A stretch of DNA of 38,419 bases, taken from assembly GCA_030739735.1 (NCBI GenBank), contig JASLYQ010000025.1, forward strand, positions 1 through 38,419, read 5' to 3'. Source of the stretch: Alphaproteobacteria bacterium. Its GTDB lineage: Bacteria; Pseudomonadota; Alphaproteobacteria; UBA7887. The translations under genes were made by a program, and so were the position numbers. The notes under the pieces were generated by a model. The model had not been told where the DNA came from and made no database searches. It saw only the letters and a list, made by a program, of their open reading frames with translations. Below are positions 1 through 8,909 of this stretch, in pieces. Within the stretch, counting starts at the first letter, position 1. Every line of letters begins with the position of its first letter.

Positions 1-400
1 CCTTACCGCCGCCACTCTGCATCTGGCGCATGAAGAATATCCACACCGCGACAATGAGGATCATCGGTAGCCAATTTAATAATATGCCGTAAAGCGGTGA
101 GACGCCTTCCTTGTCCGGCTTGGCGCTGATGCGCACACCCTGCTCGTGCAAACGCTGAACCAGGGTCGGATCGTCCGGCGCATAGGTCGTGAAGCCCTGG
201 CCGGTACCAGCGAAATGCCCCGTGATGCGCTCGCCCTCTATGGTAACGTCGCGGATCTGCCCGTCCTCTACCCGGTCGAGGAAATCCGAAAAGGCGAGCT
301 GACTCGAGGCGTCGGTCTCGCCCTTACTCTGAAACAGATTGAACAGGGTCAGAAGCAGGAGCGCAATGATGATCCAAAGCACGATGTTACGGCCGAACAT
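1..400 (-). CDS. ftsH: ATP-dependent zinc metalloprotease FtsH, N-terminal part (cut by window edge)
   Basis: The first 133 residues of an FtsH-type membrane protease are encoded here; the AAA+ ATPase and zinc-protease domains lie outside the window. The visible protein starts MFGRNIVLWIIIALLLLTLF, a first membrane segment. A periplasmic FtsH_ext domain of about 80 residues follows (region around LAFSDFLDRVEDGQIRDVTI), then a second membrane segment (WLPMILIVAVWIFFMRQM) and a Gly-rich linker. FtsH forms inner-membrane hexamers that degrade misfolded membrane proteins and short-lived regulators. It lies directly downstream of tilS, the usual order in alphaproteobacteria. The ATG at 400 lies 2 bases after the tilS stop, so the two genes are probably co-transcribed. 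The gene identity is firm from topology and context, although no catalytic motif is visible. Confidence 0.93.
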   Translation of the reverse strand, partial: MFGRNIVLWIIIALLLLTLFNLFQSKGETDASSQLAFSDFLDRVEDGQIRDVTIEGERITGHFAGTGQGFTTYAPDDPTLVQRLHEQGVRISAKPDKEGVSPLYGILLNWLPMILIVAVWIFFMRQMQSGGGK

Positions 401-402
401 AT

Positions 403-1680
403 TCAAGACGTCATTTCCCTCATAGTCGCGAAAGGTGCTCCCAGCAAAGCCTGCGTAGGCCGGAAGCGCACCGCCAGCGACGGCAGTCCCATCTCCCACT
501 TGTCTAGGTGGGGCAACGCAAGGGGCGCGTCAAGGCTCCAGAGCACCGGAAGACCTTCGCGCACCGGCTGCGGCAAGGCCTCGAGCACCGTATCCGCCCC
601 TTTGCGCAGGCGCCCCCAGGTGGCATCATCAAGGGGTCGTAGGGTAGCACCTTCGACAGCCTTCGCGCGGATGCGGAAGCGTCGGTCCCAGGTCTCATCA
701 ACAGGACCGGTCGGCACAATAGCGCGCGCTTCGCGGCAAATCAGGAGCCGGCCGTCGGCGAGCGGCAGCAGGCGGCAACCGCCGAGGGTGCGCGGCGTCG
801 ACTTCGACAGGGCCTCGAGCAGACGCGCTAGCCTCTCTCCACGGGGCGCATACCTGCCTCCGCCAAGGCAGACCAAAACGCGCGCGAGCACCCTTTGTGC
901 CGGCTGCCCTGCGGCCAGCAGGGTGGCAATATCGACCTCCGCCGCCCCGGCTGGGGAAAGCCGTACCGTCTCGGCCAGCAATCGGGCGATACAGTGGTCA
1001 TCGTCGTGGCGGCGCTGCGCCTGTACGGTGGCCTCGGCGCATAAGACGGCGCCCTCGCCGGCGATGGCGCGGCGGGCGCGCACGCGGGCGAACGCGGCAT
1101 CTCGATTCGAAGGGTCTTCGATCCAGCTTTGGCCGGCCGCCTGCATGGTCACACGCAGCCGGTCGCCGGGAACGCCAAGCAGCGGGCGCAATAGACGCAC
1201 GCCGTCGCGCTCGGCACACACAGGCATGGCGGCGAGGCCTGCCGGGCCACTGCTAGCTTTATGACGCAGCCATACGGTCTCGGCTTGGTCGCCGGCGTGG
1301 TGGGCGAGCAGTAGGTGCAGCAAGCCTTCCCGCCGGCAAGCTTCAAACAGCAAATGGTAGCGCGCCTCGCGCGCTGCGGCCTGGATACCACTCTTCGGCT
1401 TCCCGCCCCGCCAGACAAGCAGGCGGGCCTCCATTCCGAGCTCACAAAGACGGGCACAGGTGGCTTCCGCCTCGCTCTGAGATTCGGGGCGCAGGCCGTG
1501 GTCAACCACGAGACCCACCAGCCTGCCGCCGCGCCGCACCGCCCAGCGCTCGGCGAGTAAGGCGAGGCAAAGGCTATCAACGCCGCCAGAGACCGCTGCG
1601 GCTAGCACTGGGACACTCTCAAACGGCCCAAGGGCCTCAATTAGTGAGGCAAACTCTGCCTCGCCGAGCGCCGTGCTCAG
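403..1680 (-). CDS. tilS: tRNA(Ile)-lysidine synthase TilS, probable CTG start
   Basis: TilS adds lysine to C34 of the CAU-anticodon tRNA-Ile using ATP, which changes its decoding from Met to Ile. The N-type ATP-pyrophosphatase P-loop is visible as AVSGGVDS, followed by the N-terminal PP-loop domain (VVDHGLRPESQSEAEATCARL, HHAGDQAETVWLR). The only ordinary start codon is a GTG at 1608, five codons before the P-loop. The frame upstream is open to 1692 and encodes family-like sequence (EAEFASLIEALGPFESVPV). No ATG, GTG or TTG occurs there, only CTG at 1683 and 1680. The CTG at 1680 overlaps the cpoB stop as CTGA, imitating the usual ATGA coupling. I chose 1680; a conservative annotation would use 1608. 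The product is firm and the start is inferred. Confidence 0.9.
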   Translation of the reverse strand: MSTALGEAEFASLIEALGPFESVPVLAAAVSGGVDSLCLALLAERWAVRRGGRLVGLVVDHGLRPESQSEAEATCARLCELGMEARLLVWRGGKPKSGIQAAAREARYHLLFEACRREGLLHLLLAHHAGDQAETVWLRHKASSGPAGLAAMPVCAERDGVRLLRPLLGVPGDRLRVTMQAAGQSWIEDPSNRDAAFARVRARRAIAGEGAVLCAEATVQAQRRHDDDHCIARLLAETVRLSPAGAAEVDIATLLAAGQPAQRVLARVLVCLGGGRYAPRGERLARLLEALSKSTPRTLGGCRLLPLADGRLLICREARAIVPTGPVDETWDRRFRIRAKAVEGATLRPLDDATWGRLRKGADTVLEALPQPVREGLPVLWSLDAPLALPHLDKWEMGLPSLAVRFRPTQALLGAPFATMREMTS

Positions 1681-2597
1681 CAGCTCGCCTCAGCGCGAGC
1701 CACGGGCAGGCGATCTGTAATATGGCCCGGCGCGCTGCCGAGCTCCCGCGTCAGGCGCTCGTAGGCGGCGCAGGCCTCGCGCATCTTGTCCATGGCGGCG
1801 AAGGCCAAGCCGAGCTTGAGCAGGCTGTCCGCGGCCTTGTTACCGTCGGGAAAGCCCTTGTAGGCGCGCGCGAAAGCGACTGCCGCGCTTTGTTGATCGC
1901 CCTGCTTCATATAAATTTCGCCAATCCAAAAATGGGCGTTGCCAGCTAGCGGATCCTCGGGATAGGCATCGATGATGGCCTGGAAGCCCGCCCGCGCTGC
2001 CGCGTAGTCGGTTTGGCTAAGCAGCTGAATGGCTTGGCTGTAGACGTCGGCCACCGGCTGGTCCTCAGGCGGCTGGGCCGCGGCAACGTCAGTGCCCCCG
2101 GCCGGAATGGTGCCGAGCACGCCGTGGCCCTCATTGCTGAGGCTGCCACTGTCGATCGCCATGGTGGAGAGCGAGCCGCCGCCCGCATCTGCGACGGGGC
2201 CAGGTGTCGGCGCCAGCGTCTCGGCTAGGCGCTGCTCGATAGCGGCCAGACGCGCGTCAGTGTCGGCTACCATCAACTCGACCCGGTCGCCGACCTGACG
2301 CAGGGCGAAATGAGCCTCCTCGATCTGGCCGGTAAGCTGGCGCAGCTGGTCTTCCAGCTCGCTGAAGCGCACCTCCTGGCGCGCCACAGCCTCAGCATCA
2401 CCTTCGCCGGCGCTATGGGCGCTCTCGGGCACGCCCGCATTGGCAAGCTGGCGTGTGATCAGGCCGAGGCCACGCTCGAGCCGCTCCAGGCGATCGACCA
2501 GAGCGGCAAGGCTGAGATCCTGGGGGAAGGCGGGCGTTGCGCTAAAAAACACGACGGCGGCACACAGGGCCGCCAAGTGGACTCGCAAAGCTTTCAT
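1677..2597 (-). CDS. cpoB: Cell division coordinator CpoB (YbgF), Tol-Pal associated
   Basis: Periplasmic protein that links peptidoglycan synthesis and Tol-Pal function during constriction. The 306-residue product has a signal peptide (MKALRVHLAALCAAVVFFSATPAFPQ-type, cleaved near residue 26). An N-terminal coiled coil of roughly 100 residues (heptads around LVDRLERLERGLGLITRQL and VRFSELEDQLRQLTGQIEEA) corresponds to the trimerisation region. A Gly/Pro-rich linker follows, then C-terminal TPR repeats from about residue 185 (AIQLLSQTDYAAARAGFQAI, FWIGEIYMKQGDQQSAAVAF, LLKLGLAFAAMDKMREACAA). It lies directly after pal, as in most proteobacteria, and its stop overlaps the probable tilS start. 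Family and role are well supported. Confidence 0.95.
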   Translation of the reverse strand: MKALRVHLAALCAAVVFFSATPAFPQDLSLAALVDRLERLERGLGLITRQLANAGVPESAHSAGEGDAEAVARQEVRFSELEDQLRQLTGQIEEAHFALRQVGDRVELMVADTDARLAAIEQRLAETLAPTPGPVADAGGGSLSTMAIDSGSLSNEGHGVLGTIPAGGTDVAAAQPPEDQPVADVYSQAIQLLSQTDYAAARAGFQAIIDAYPEDPLAGNAHFWIGEIYMKQGDQQSAAVAFARAYKGFPDGNKAADSLLKLGLAFAAMDKMREACAAYERLTRELGSAPGHITDRLPVARAEASC

Positions 2598-2667
2598 ATT
2601 GTCTCGCTCGGCCGGTCAGTAATGTGGCCGATAGTGCCAGCGGATCGTGGCCAGACTAAGGCGCAAC

Positions 2668-2693
2668 GGCGGGCGCCAGATAAAGCGCCCGCC
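2668..2693 (-). promoter_or_regulatory. GC-rich hairpin between pal and cpoB
   Basis: A perfect 9-bp inverted repeat (GGCGGGCGC / GCGCCCGCC) with an 8-base loop sits 13 bases beyond the pal stop. It is not followed by a T-run in the direction of transcription, so it is a poor intrinsic terminator. It could be an attenuator or an mRNA-stabilising structure that sets the pal to cpoB ratio. The hairpin is seen directly; its role is inferred. Confidence 0.5.
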
Positions 2694-2706
2694 AAAATCC
2701 GCCAAC

Positions 2707-3228
2707 TCAGTTGATGCTCGAGATACCGACTCGGTTCTGGGCCCAGGCCGCCTCGGTATGACCAAGTACGATCGGCCGCTCCTTACCGTAGGAGATGGTG
2801 CCGATGCGCGAAGCTTGGACACCGAGCGATACCAAGAAGTTCTTCGCTGCAGTCGCGCGGCGCTCGCCAAGCGCCAAATTGTACTCGCGCGTGCCGCGCT
2901 CATCGCAATGTCCAGCAATCATAATGCTGAGGTTCCCGTTAATCTTTAGGAACTGAGCCTGACGGCGCAGCGTGTCCTGGCCGTCCGGATGCACATCGTA
3001 GCGGTCGTAGTCAAAGAACACGCGATCACCGACTTCCTGGACGAATTGCTCCTGCGACGTCAGCGGAAGCGGTGGAGGTGTTTCGCGAATCTCCGGCGCG
3101 GCCTCGACCACCGGTGCCGGCGTACCCGTGTCACCGGCACCGCCAGCATCCGCAGCCTCATCGGAATCCGTCTCGCAGGCAGCGAGGAGAAGAATTGCGC
3201 CCGCCAGGGCGATCAGTTTGGTCCGCAT
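2707..3228 (-). CDS. pal: Peptidoglycan-associated lipoprotein Pal
   Basis: Outer-membrane lipoprotein that binds peptidoglycan and, with TolB, tethers the envelope layers during division. The 173-residue protein has a lipoprotein signal ending in the lipobox LLAAC (Cys 19). A disordered, Pro/Ala-rich linker follows, then an OmpA-like domain from about residue 60. That domain carries the peptidoglycan-binding region (IAGHCDERGTREYNLALGER) and the family-typical SYGKERP segment. Its length matches alphaproteobacterial Pal. It lies 192 bases after tolB, a gap that contains a recognisable promoter, so pal can probably be expressed above the level of tolB. The C-terminus (NRVGISSIN) is slightly unusual for the family but shows no frameshift. 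Confidence 0.96.
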   Translation of the reverse strand: MRTKLIALAGAILLLAACETDSDEAADAGGAGDTGTPAPVVEAAPEIRETPPPLPLTSQEQFVQEVGDRVFFDYDRYDVHPDGQDTLRRQAQFLKINGNLSIMIAGHCDERGTREYNLALGERRATAAKNFLVSLGVQASRIGTISYGKERPIVLGHTEAAWAQNRVGISSIN

Positions 3229-3372
3229 TTACGCAGTCTCCCAAATTGGCTCGTGACGCTCGCCACAGCACAGTGCCGGCGATGAGAAAACGAGCGGCTT
3301 AGCGTTCCTTGTCGAGACAATGCTCGACCGGCGGCGATACCTGCCCCCACACTGACGAAACCACATTTGTCG

Positions 3373-3401
3373 ATTGTATTGGCAGGACACGCGCTTATCA
3401 A
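3373..3401 (-). promoter_or_regulatory. Predicted sigma70-type promoter of pal
   Basis: Within the tolB-pal gap, the minus strand reads TTGATA, 17 bases, TACAAT. That is five of six matches to the -10 consensus and four of six to the -35, at ideal spacing. Transcription would begin near 3366 and give a leader of about 135 bases before the pal ATG. It would let the abundant lipoprotein be made independently of the tolQRAB transcript. The elements are visible; activity is inferred. Confidence 0.6.
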
Positions 3402-3420
3402 GATCAACTCGCATTTGTGA

Positions 3421-4782
3421 TTAGCGCACATCCGGCCCGCTCCCCGGGGCCTTGCGCGGGATTAGCGGCGACCACGCCGGATCGGAGGCATCGGTAGGCG
3501 TGACGATCTCGCGCTCGTTGCGCCCCGTGATGTCAACACTGACTAGCCGCACCCGCCCATTGCGCCCGCCGCCGCCCGGCTGGTCCCGGAAGAACATTAG
3601 CACGCGGCCGTTCGGCGCCCAGGTTGGTCCTTCCACGAGGAAGCCCGTCGACAGCAGCCTTTCATCGTTGCCGTCAGGACGCATGACGCCGATATAGAAA
3701 ACGCTGCCACGCGACTTGGTAAACGCAATCCAGTCGCCGCGCGGCGACCAGACCGGAGTGGCGTAACGCCCCTTCCCAAAGCTGATGCGCTTTACGCCAC
3801 TGCCGTCGGCATTCATGACATAGACTTGCTGAGTGCCCGAGCGGTCGGATTCAAAGGTTACGCGCTTGCCATCGGCGGAATAAGACGGCGCGGTGTCAAT
3901 GGCAGGGTGACGCGTCAGCTGCAACTGCACCCCAGTGCGAAGGTCAAGCTCGTGGATCTCCGTGTTGCCGTCCAGGGCAACCGACATGACAACCTTGTTG
4001 CCGTCGGGGGAGAAGCGCGGCGCGATAGTCATGTTGCCGTGAAATTTTCCCAGGATCTCCTGCTGACCTGTGTCGATATTGCGAATATAGACCCGCGGCT
4101 GGCCATCGAGGTAGGAGAGATAGGTGATCTCCTGCAAGGTCGGCGAGAAGCGCGGTGTCAACACGAGGTGGCGGCCGTCGGTGAGGAAGCGATGGTTGGC
4201 GCCGTCCTGGTCCATAATGGCCAGGCGCTTGATACGCGCCTCGGTCGGCCCGGTCTCGGCGACATAGACGATGCGGGTGTCGAAATAGCCTTCTTCGCCG
4301 GTGATCCGCTGATAGGTTGCATCGGCGATTAGATGCGCTACACGGCGCCACTTGTCGCGCGGCGCCCGCAGTCGAAAGCCAATCAGATATTGCTCGGAAA
4401 ACACGTCCCAAAGGCGAAACTCGGCATCGACAAAACCATCACCGCTGACGCTCAGCTTACCGGTGACGAGGGCCTGAGCGTTGATCTGGCGCCAATCGCC
4501 GAAGCGAGGGACAACGCCAATCTGATCTGGCTTTTGCAGGAAGCTTCGCGGATCGAGCGGGCGGAACAGACCCGAGCTATCGAGATCGCCCGAGACCACG
4601 GCGGCAATATCGGCTCCGAGTTGGCGCTCAGGCCCGGTCCCGCCAACAAGACCGGTTACCGCAATGGGCACCGGCTCGACTTGGCCGTGCGTAATATCGA
4701 TCTCGATTTGGGCTACGGCCGGCACCGTCGTAGCGACGGCAAACAGGCCGAAAACAAGGCCTATGACACGTCCTGTCATCAC
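3421..4782 (-). CDS. tolB: Tol-Pal system periplasmic protein TolB
   Basis: Periplasmic beta-propeller that binds Pal and is released from it by TolA. The 453-residue protein has a signal peptide ([18 protein letters not shown], cleaved near residue 25). The N-terminal TolB domain follows ([20 protein letters not shown] through roughly residue 165). A six-bladed propeller built from WD40-like TolB repeats comes next, with recurring [26 protein letters not shown] and [10 protein letters not shown] blocks. The GTG at 4782 overlaps the tolA stop as GTGA; an ATG at 4779 is an alternative start. Translational coupling to tolA is therefore likely. Length and domain order match the family. Confidence 0.97.
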   Translation of the reverse strand: MMTGRVIGLVFGLFAVATTVPAVAQIEIDITHGQVEPVPIAVTGLVGGTGPERQLGADIAAVVSGDLDSSGLFRPLDPRSFLQKPDQIGVVPRFGDWRQINAQALVTGKLSVSGDGFVDAEFRLWDVFSEQYLIGFRLRAPRDKWRRVAHLIADATYQRITGEEGYFDTRIVYVAETGPTEARIKRLAIMDQDGANHRFLTDGRHLVLTPRFSPTLQEITYLSYLDGQPRVYIRNIDTGQQEILGKFHGNMTIAPRFSPDGNKVVMSVALDGNTEIHELDLRTGVQLQLTRHPAIDTAPSYSADGKRVTFESDRSGTQQVYVMNADGSGVKRISFGKGRYATPVWSPRGDWIAFTKSRGSVFYIGVMRPDGNDERLLSTGFLVEGPTWAPNGRVLMFFRDQPGGGGRNGRVRLVSVDITGRNEREIVTPTDASDPAWSPLIPRKAPGSGPDVR

Positions 4783-5648
4783 CCGTACATCTCCCTGGGA
4801 TCAAAGGTCAGCTTTATATCCCGCCACTGCTCGTATTTTTTGGGCGAGAGGTATTGAATCTGTTCTGTCTTGCGTACCGCCCGCACAGCGCTTTCGGCCA
4901 TGGTACGGTAGAAAGGGTCGGACTGCATGCGCATGCGGTCCCTTTCGTCCACTTCAACGCGCTCGACTGTGCCATCTCGGCGCAACTGAAGCCGTAGGGT
5001 GACGCGCATTTCGTGCGCGTCGCGGGCCCCGGCGGGAACATTCCAGTTGCGTTGGATCTGCGAGCGAATGGCGTCGACCTCGGTCTGGCTCAACGGGGTG
5101 TCCAAACGATGGGGCGTAGCGGCTTCCGCCAGCAACTGGTCGATTGGGTCGGCGGCTGCAGGCGTCGTCTCGGTCTCAGGCTCCGGCGCGCGCGGTACCG
5201 GCTCCATCTTCTCCAGGCTCTGCAGCGCAGATTCAAAGTCGAGCCGTACCGGCGGCATGGGCTTCGGTCGTGGCCGCTGAATCTCCGCCGGCAGGGTGGT
5301 AACTTCGATCGGAGCCGGCGCCGGCTCGGGCTCCGCCACCTCGGGCTCAGGCTTGGGGTCCGGCAACGGTGGTGGTGGCGGCTCGGGCTCAGCGACTTCA
5401 AGTACCGGCGGCGGCGGCGGCGGCGTATCTTCAACCTGTGGCGGTGGTGCCTCACTCGGTTCGGGTTCAGGTGCCTCCGCCACCGGCAAGGCTTTGGGCA
5501 GATTGCGCGCCTCGGCGATCGGCACGAACGTGACGGTGGTCACCGCCTCCTGTAATGGCGAATCCTCGAATAAATGCGGCACACCGACATAGACAAGCGT
5601 GATCACCGCGAGGTGCAGCAGCATCGATATAACCATCGCACGCTGCAT
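4779..5648 (-). CDS. tolA: Cell envelope protein TolA
   Basis: Inner-membrane protein that spans the periplasm and passes proton-motive energy from TolQR to TolB-Pal. I start at the ATG at 5648 ([20 protein letters not shown]), giving 289 residues. It follows the tolR stop by 4 bases, has a GTGAGGG ribosome-binding segment just upstream, and opens directly into the single N-terminal membrane helix. A longer frame from 5699 would run inside tolR. The middle third is a low-complexity Pro/Glu linker (about residues 60-150) instead of the Ala/Lys/Glu helix of enteric TolA, which is common in alphaproteobacteria. The C-terminus is a TonB/TolA-like domain ([35 protein letters not shown]). Confidence 0.95.
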   Translation of the reverse strand: MQRAMVISMLLHLAVITLVYVGVPHLFEDSPLQEAVTTVTFVPIAEARNLPKALPVAEAPEPEPSEAPPPQVEDTPPPPPPVLEVAEPEPPPPPLPDPKPEPEVAEPEPAPAPIEVTTLPAEIQRPRPKPMPPVRLDFESALQSLEKMEPVPRAPEPETETTPAAADPIDQLLAEAATPHRLDTPLSQTEVDAIRSQIQRNWNVPAGARDAHEMRVTLRLQLRRDGTVERVEVDERDRMRMQSDPFYRTMAESAVRAVRKTEQIQYLSPKKYEQWRDIKLTFDPREMYG

Positions 5649-5652
5649 GGCG

Positions 5653-6093
5653 TCAGCCCTCACCCCGCTGGGGGGTGGGCAGCTCGGTAACCAACCCAAC
5701 CTCGCCGAATCCGGCGGCGTTGATGGTACCCATAACCTGCATTACAAGGCCGTAAGCTACGCTCTTGTCGCCGCGCACGAAAATGCGCAGGTCCGGGCGT
5801 TCAGCCGCGACCGCCTGCAGCTTCGGCACCAGATCGGCTAACTCGACCTTGAGCTCTTGCAAAAAAACTACGCCTTCGGCATCGATACTCACGGTGAGGG
5901 GCTCGTCGTCGCCCGGCAAACCAGTGGCGGCGCTTTCCGGCAGATCGACCTCGACACCGACGGTCAGCAGCGGTGCCGTGACCATGAATACCACGAGCAA
6001 CACCAGCATCACGTCGACGAAGGGCGTGACATTGATCTCCGCCATGGGGCGGTAGCGCCGCCCCGCTTCGCGCTTGACGCCGACGCCGGCCAT
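5653..6093 (-). CDS. tolR: Tol-Pal system protein TolR (ExbD family)
   Basis: Subunit of the TolQR proton channel in the inner membrane. The 146-residue protein has the cytoplasmic lead-in RYRPMAEINVTPFVDVMLVL. The Asp in FVDVML, within the single membrane helix, is the conserved proton-handling residue. The periplasmic ExbD-like domain follows (VSIDAEGVVFLQELKVELAD, LRIFVRGDKSVAYGLVMQVM). Its ATG overlaps the tolQ stop by one base (TGATG), indicating coupled translation and a fixed subunit ratio. Confidence 0.97.
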   Translation of the reverse strand: MAGVGVKREAGRRYRPMAEINVTPFVDVMLVLLVVFMVTAPLLTVGVEVDLPESAATGLPGDDEPLTVSIDAEGVVFLQELKVELADLVPKLQAVAAERPDLRIFVRGDKSVAYGLVMQVMGTINAAGFGEVGLVTELPTPQRGEG

Positions 6094-6815
6094 CAGCCCC
6101 CCCGCTCTGCCATCTGCCGTGACAGAAGAGCACTGAACTCACCGGCAAAGGTCTCTAGCCGCCCAGCATAGCGATTGAGGTCACCCGATAGTTTGTTGTA
6201 GGCAACCACGGCTGGGATCGCCGCAACCAACCCCAAGGCGGTCGCCAGCAGCGCCTCGGCAATGCCGGGCGCGACGACCACCAGCGAGGTGTTACGCGTG
6301 CCGGCAATAGCCTGAAAGCTGTTCATAATCCCCCAGACCGTGCCGAACAGACCAATGAAAGGCGCCGTCGAGCCGACCGTGGCAAGAAAGCCGATACGGC
6401 GCTCGAGCCCCTCCATCTCGCGTTGCATGGCAACGTTCATGACGCGATCTATGCGGCTTTGCAATGAGGCCTGGTCGCGCGTTTCCGATACGGCTGTGCC
6501 GTGCGCGGTGGCCAGGGTCCATTCGCGCATGGCCACAGTAAAAAGCATGGCGAGCGGATGGTCGGGTGCCTGGCCAACACGCTCGTAAAGCTCTTCCAGA
6601 GAGCCGCCGGACCAGAAAGAGTCCTCGAAGGCATCCGCCTTAGCGCGCAGGCGCTGTAACTGGCGCGATTTCTCGAAGATGATCGTCCAGCACCAGACCG
6701 AAGCGAGCAGAAGCACGCCCATCACTAGTTTGACCACCATGTCGGCCTCGCTGGCCAGAGCCCAGACCGAGAGGTCGGCGGCCATCCCGGCCGCCTCGGG
6801 AGTTATCGTTTCCAT
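6093..6815 (-). CDS. tolQ: Tol-Pal system protein TolQ (MotA/ExbB family)
   Basis: Proton-channel subunit paired with TolR. The 240-residue protein has three membrane segments: one near residues 25-45 (VVKLVMGVLLLASVWCWTII), and two near the C-terminal half (FLATVGSTAPFIGLFGTVWG and VAPGIAEALLATALGLVAAI). The motif TAPFIGLFGTVWGIM and the following GIAEALLATALGLVAAIPA are hallmarks of the ExbB/TolQ core. It starts 39 bases after ybgC and heads the tolQRAB block. Identity is firm. Confidence 0.97.
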   Translation of the reverse strand: METITPEAAGMAADLSVWALASEADMVVKLVMGVLLLASVWCWTIIFEKSRQLQRLRAKADAFEDSFWSGGSLEELYERVGQAPDHPLAMLFTVAMREWTLATAHGTAVSETRDQASLQSRIDRVMNVAMQREMEGLERRIGFLATVGSTAPFIGLFGTVWGIMNSFQAIAGTRNTSLVVVAPGIAEALLATALGLVAAIPAVVAYNKLSGDLNRYAGRLETFAGEFSALLSRQMAERGG

Positions 6816-6854
6816 GCTTTTATCGTGCTCTTCGTTTGCATTACCGTGATCCCA

Positions 6855-7259
6855 TCAGTGAAAGGCGGTGACGGCGTCGCGCACCGCCACGGGCAGACGC
6901 GCGGGCCGGCCATCCTGGCGCAGACAGACGATACGGAGCCTCGCGCTTGCCAAAACTTCGTCGCCGCGCAGCACCGTCTGCTCAATGCGGATCGTCGCTG
7001 CGCTGATTCCGCATACGCGCGTATGTACATCGATCGCGTCATCGAGCCGCGCCGGTATGAAATACTCGATGGCACAGTCGCGTACCGCTAAGACAAGGCC
7101 GGCGTCAGCAAGCAGGTGTTGGTGGTCGATGCCGCGCTCGCGTAGCAACTCGGTGCGGGCACGCTCCACAAACTTGAGGTAGTTAGCGTAATAAACAATG
7201 CCGCCGGCATCGGTATCTTCGTAATAGACTCGCAGCGGCCAAATATGCACATCAGCCAT
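6855..7259 (-). CDS. ybgC: Tol-Pal associated acyl-CoA thioesterase YbgC
   Basis: Hotdog-fold acyl-CoA thioesterase of the 4-hydroxybenzoyl-CoA thioesterase family, nearly always found before tolQ; its exact envelope role is not settled. The catalytic motif [20 protein letters not shown] is near the N-terminus, with the conserved Asp of EDTDAGG. The product is 134 residues, the usual size. I start at the ATG at 7259, preceded by GGAGG at good spacing. The GTG one codon upstream is an alternative. The start lies inside the last codons of ruvB, so the ruv and tol genes are physically coupled. Confidence 0.95.
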   Translation of the reverse strand: MADVHIWPLRVYYEDTDAGGIVYYANYLKFVERARTELLRERGIDHQHLLADAGLVLAVRDCAIEYFIPARLDDAIDVHTRVCGISAATIRIEQTVLRGDEVLASARLRIVCLRQDGRPARLPVAVRDAVTAFH

Positions 7260-8304
7260 CACCTGCCTCCGGCCCCAGAAACTCCATTTGCTCGAGCGCC
7301 GCTTTGGTAGGTCGACGCTGCATATGCTCCCAGGCGAGCTGCGTCAAAACGCGACCGCGCGGCGTCCGCGCCAGGAAGCCCTGCTGCATCAAATAGGGTT
7401 CGATGACGTCCTCGATGGTGTCACGCTCTTCCGACAATGCCGCCGCCAGGGTTTCCGCGCCGACCGGGCCGCCCGCGTACTTGTCAGCGATGCAGGCGAG
7501 GTAGCGCCGGTCCATGGCGTCGAGCCCGCGACCGTCGACGGCGAGACGCGACAGCGCATCCGCCGCAATCGCCGCATCCACCATGTTGGCCCCGGCGATG
7601 GTGGCGAAGTCGCGCACCCGGCGTAGTAGGCGCCCGGCGACGCGCGGTGTGCCGCGGGCACGCCGCGCAATCTCGTAGGCGCCATCATCGGAGAGCGGCA
7701 TCTCCAACACCCGGGCACCACGGCTCACCACCGCCTCCAGCTCCTCGCCGCGGTAGAAGCGCAAACGCTCCTGAATGCCGAAGCGGTCGCGCAGCGGCGT
7801 TCCCACGAGTCCGGAGCGTGTCGTCGCCCCGACCAGCGTGAAGGGCGCAATGTCGATGCGCACCGAACGCGCACCGGGCCCCTCGCCGATGATCAGGTCG
7901 AGTTGAAAATCTTCCATTGCCGGATAGAGCACTTCCTCAACTTGCGGATTCAAACGGTGGATCTCGTCGATAAACAGCACGTCGCGGGGCTCAAGATTGG
8001 TGAGCAATGCCGCCAAGTCGCCGGCACGCACAATGACGGGGCCTGAAGTGGCGCGGAAGCTTACGCCGAGCTCGCGCGCAACAATCTGTGCCAGCGTGGT
8101 CTTGCCGAGGCCGGGCGGGCCAGAGAACAGCGTGTGATCCAGCGCCTCCTGCCGCTGGCGCGCGGCGCTGACATAGACGCCGAGATTAGCGCGCAGCTCG
8201 GCCTGACCAACAAAAGCATCGAGCGTCTGTGGCCGCAGTGCCGTATCGCCGTCCTCCAGGACGACGCCGGCATCAACCAGTCGCTGTTTCGCGGTCGCGT
8301 TCAC
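7252..8304 (-). CDS. ruvB: Holliday junction branch migration ATPase RuvB
   Basis: AAA+ motor that drives branch migration of Holliday junctions together with RuvA. The 350-residue protein begins with the family N-terminus ([20 protein letters not shown]). It carries Walker A ([12 protein letters not shown]), Walker B ([11 protein letters not shown]), sensor 1 ([20 protein letters not shown]), the arginine-finger region and the C-terminal winged-helix DNA-binding domain ([20 protein letters not shown]). The GTG start at 8304 overlaps the ruvA stop as GTGA. It is third in the ruvC-ruvA-ruvB operon. Confidence 0.98.
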   Translation of the reverse strand: MNATAKQRLVDAGVVLEDGDTALRPQTLDAFVGQAELRANLGVYVSAARQRQEALDHTLFSGPPGLGKTTLAQIVARELGVSFRATSGPVIVRAGDLAALLTNLEPRDVLFIDEIHRLNPQVEEVLYPAMEDFQLDLIIGEGPGARSVRIDIAPFTLVGATTRSGLVGTPLRDRFGIQERLRFYRGEELEAVVSRGARVLEMPLSDDGAYEIARRARGTPRVAGRLLRRVRDFATIAGANMVDAAIAADALSRLAVDGRGLDAMDRRYLACIADKYAGGPVGAETLAAALSEERDTIEDVIEPYLMQQGFLARTPRGRVLTQLAWEHMQRRPTKAALEQMEFLGPEAGDG

Positions 8305-8909
8305 GCTGGTGCCAAAACTTTGAGACCGCGTCGAATAAGCCCGCCGACATCGGCCCCCTCGCCAAGTTCGCGCGCGGCGGTGGCAACGGCTGTGAATGCC
8401 TCTCCGCGGCCATAACCGAGATTGACCAGCGCCGACACCGCCTCGCCGGTGCCGCCTTCACCTGCCGCGTCGGCGGCATCCGCCACCACGATAACACTCG
8501 GCGAGACTGCGTGGGCTCTATCCTTGAGCTCAGCGACGATGCGTTGGGCGGCTTTCGGCCCAACGCCAGAGACGTTGCGCAGCGAGGCCGTGTCCTGGGC
8601 GGCGATGGCCGTCACAAGCTCATCAGGCGCCAGCAGCGAGAGCACTGCCAGCGCAAGCCGCGCGCCAACGCCTTGGACGGTCTGCAACAAGCGGAACCAG
8701 TCGCGTTCAACCGGCGCCTGGAAGCCGTAGAGATGGATATGGTCTTCGCGCACATGGGTCTCGACGACGAGCGACACCGCTTCGCCGACAGGCGGCAGGG
8801 CACGCAGGGTGCGGCCCGAGCAATAGACCAGATAGCCGACGCCACCGACGTCGACCACGGCCGAGTCCTCAGCTGCATCGGCAAGGCGGCCGCTGAGGCT
8901 CGCGATCAC
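8301..8909 (-). CDS. ruvA: Holliday junction DNA-binding protein RuvA
   Basis: Tetrameric protein that binds four-way junctions and loads RuvB. I start at the GTG at 8909 (product VIASLSGRL...). It overlaps the ruvC stop as GTGA and matches the usual RuvA N-terminus; a longer frame from 8939 would run inside ruvC. The 202-residue product shows the OB-fold domain ([20 protein letters not shown]), two helix-hairpin-helix motifs ([18 protein letters not shown] and [20 protein letters not shown]) and the small C-terminal RuvB-binding domain ([18 protein letters not shown]). Confidence 0.96.
   Translation of the reverse strand: MIASLSGRLADAAEDSAVVDVGGVGYLVYCSGRTLRALPPVGEAVSLVVETHVREDHIHLYGFQAPVERDWFRLLQTVQGVGARLALAVLSLLAPDELVTAIAAQDTASLRNVSGVGPKAAQRIVAELKDRAHAVSPSVIVVADAADAAGEGGTGEAVSALVNLGYGRGEAFTAVATAARELGEGADVGGLIRRGLKVLAPA

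Noticed and set aside
146-1264. 372-codon plus-strand frame opposite ftsH and tilS
   Set aside because: Ser/Arg-rich composition typical of an antisense frame in GC-rich DNA; both opposite genes are certain.
5013-5555. Long Arg/Leu-rich plus-strand frame opposite tolA
   Set aside because: It is a shadow of the low-complexity Pro/Glu linker of tolA. The composition is extreme and there is no start signal.
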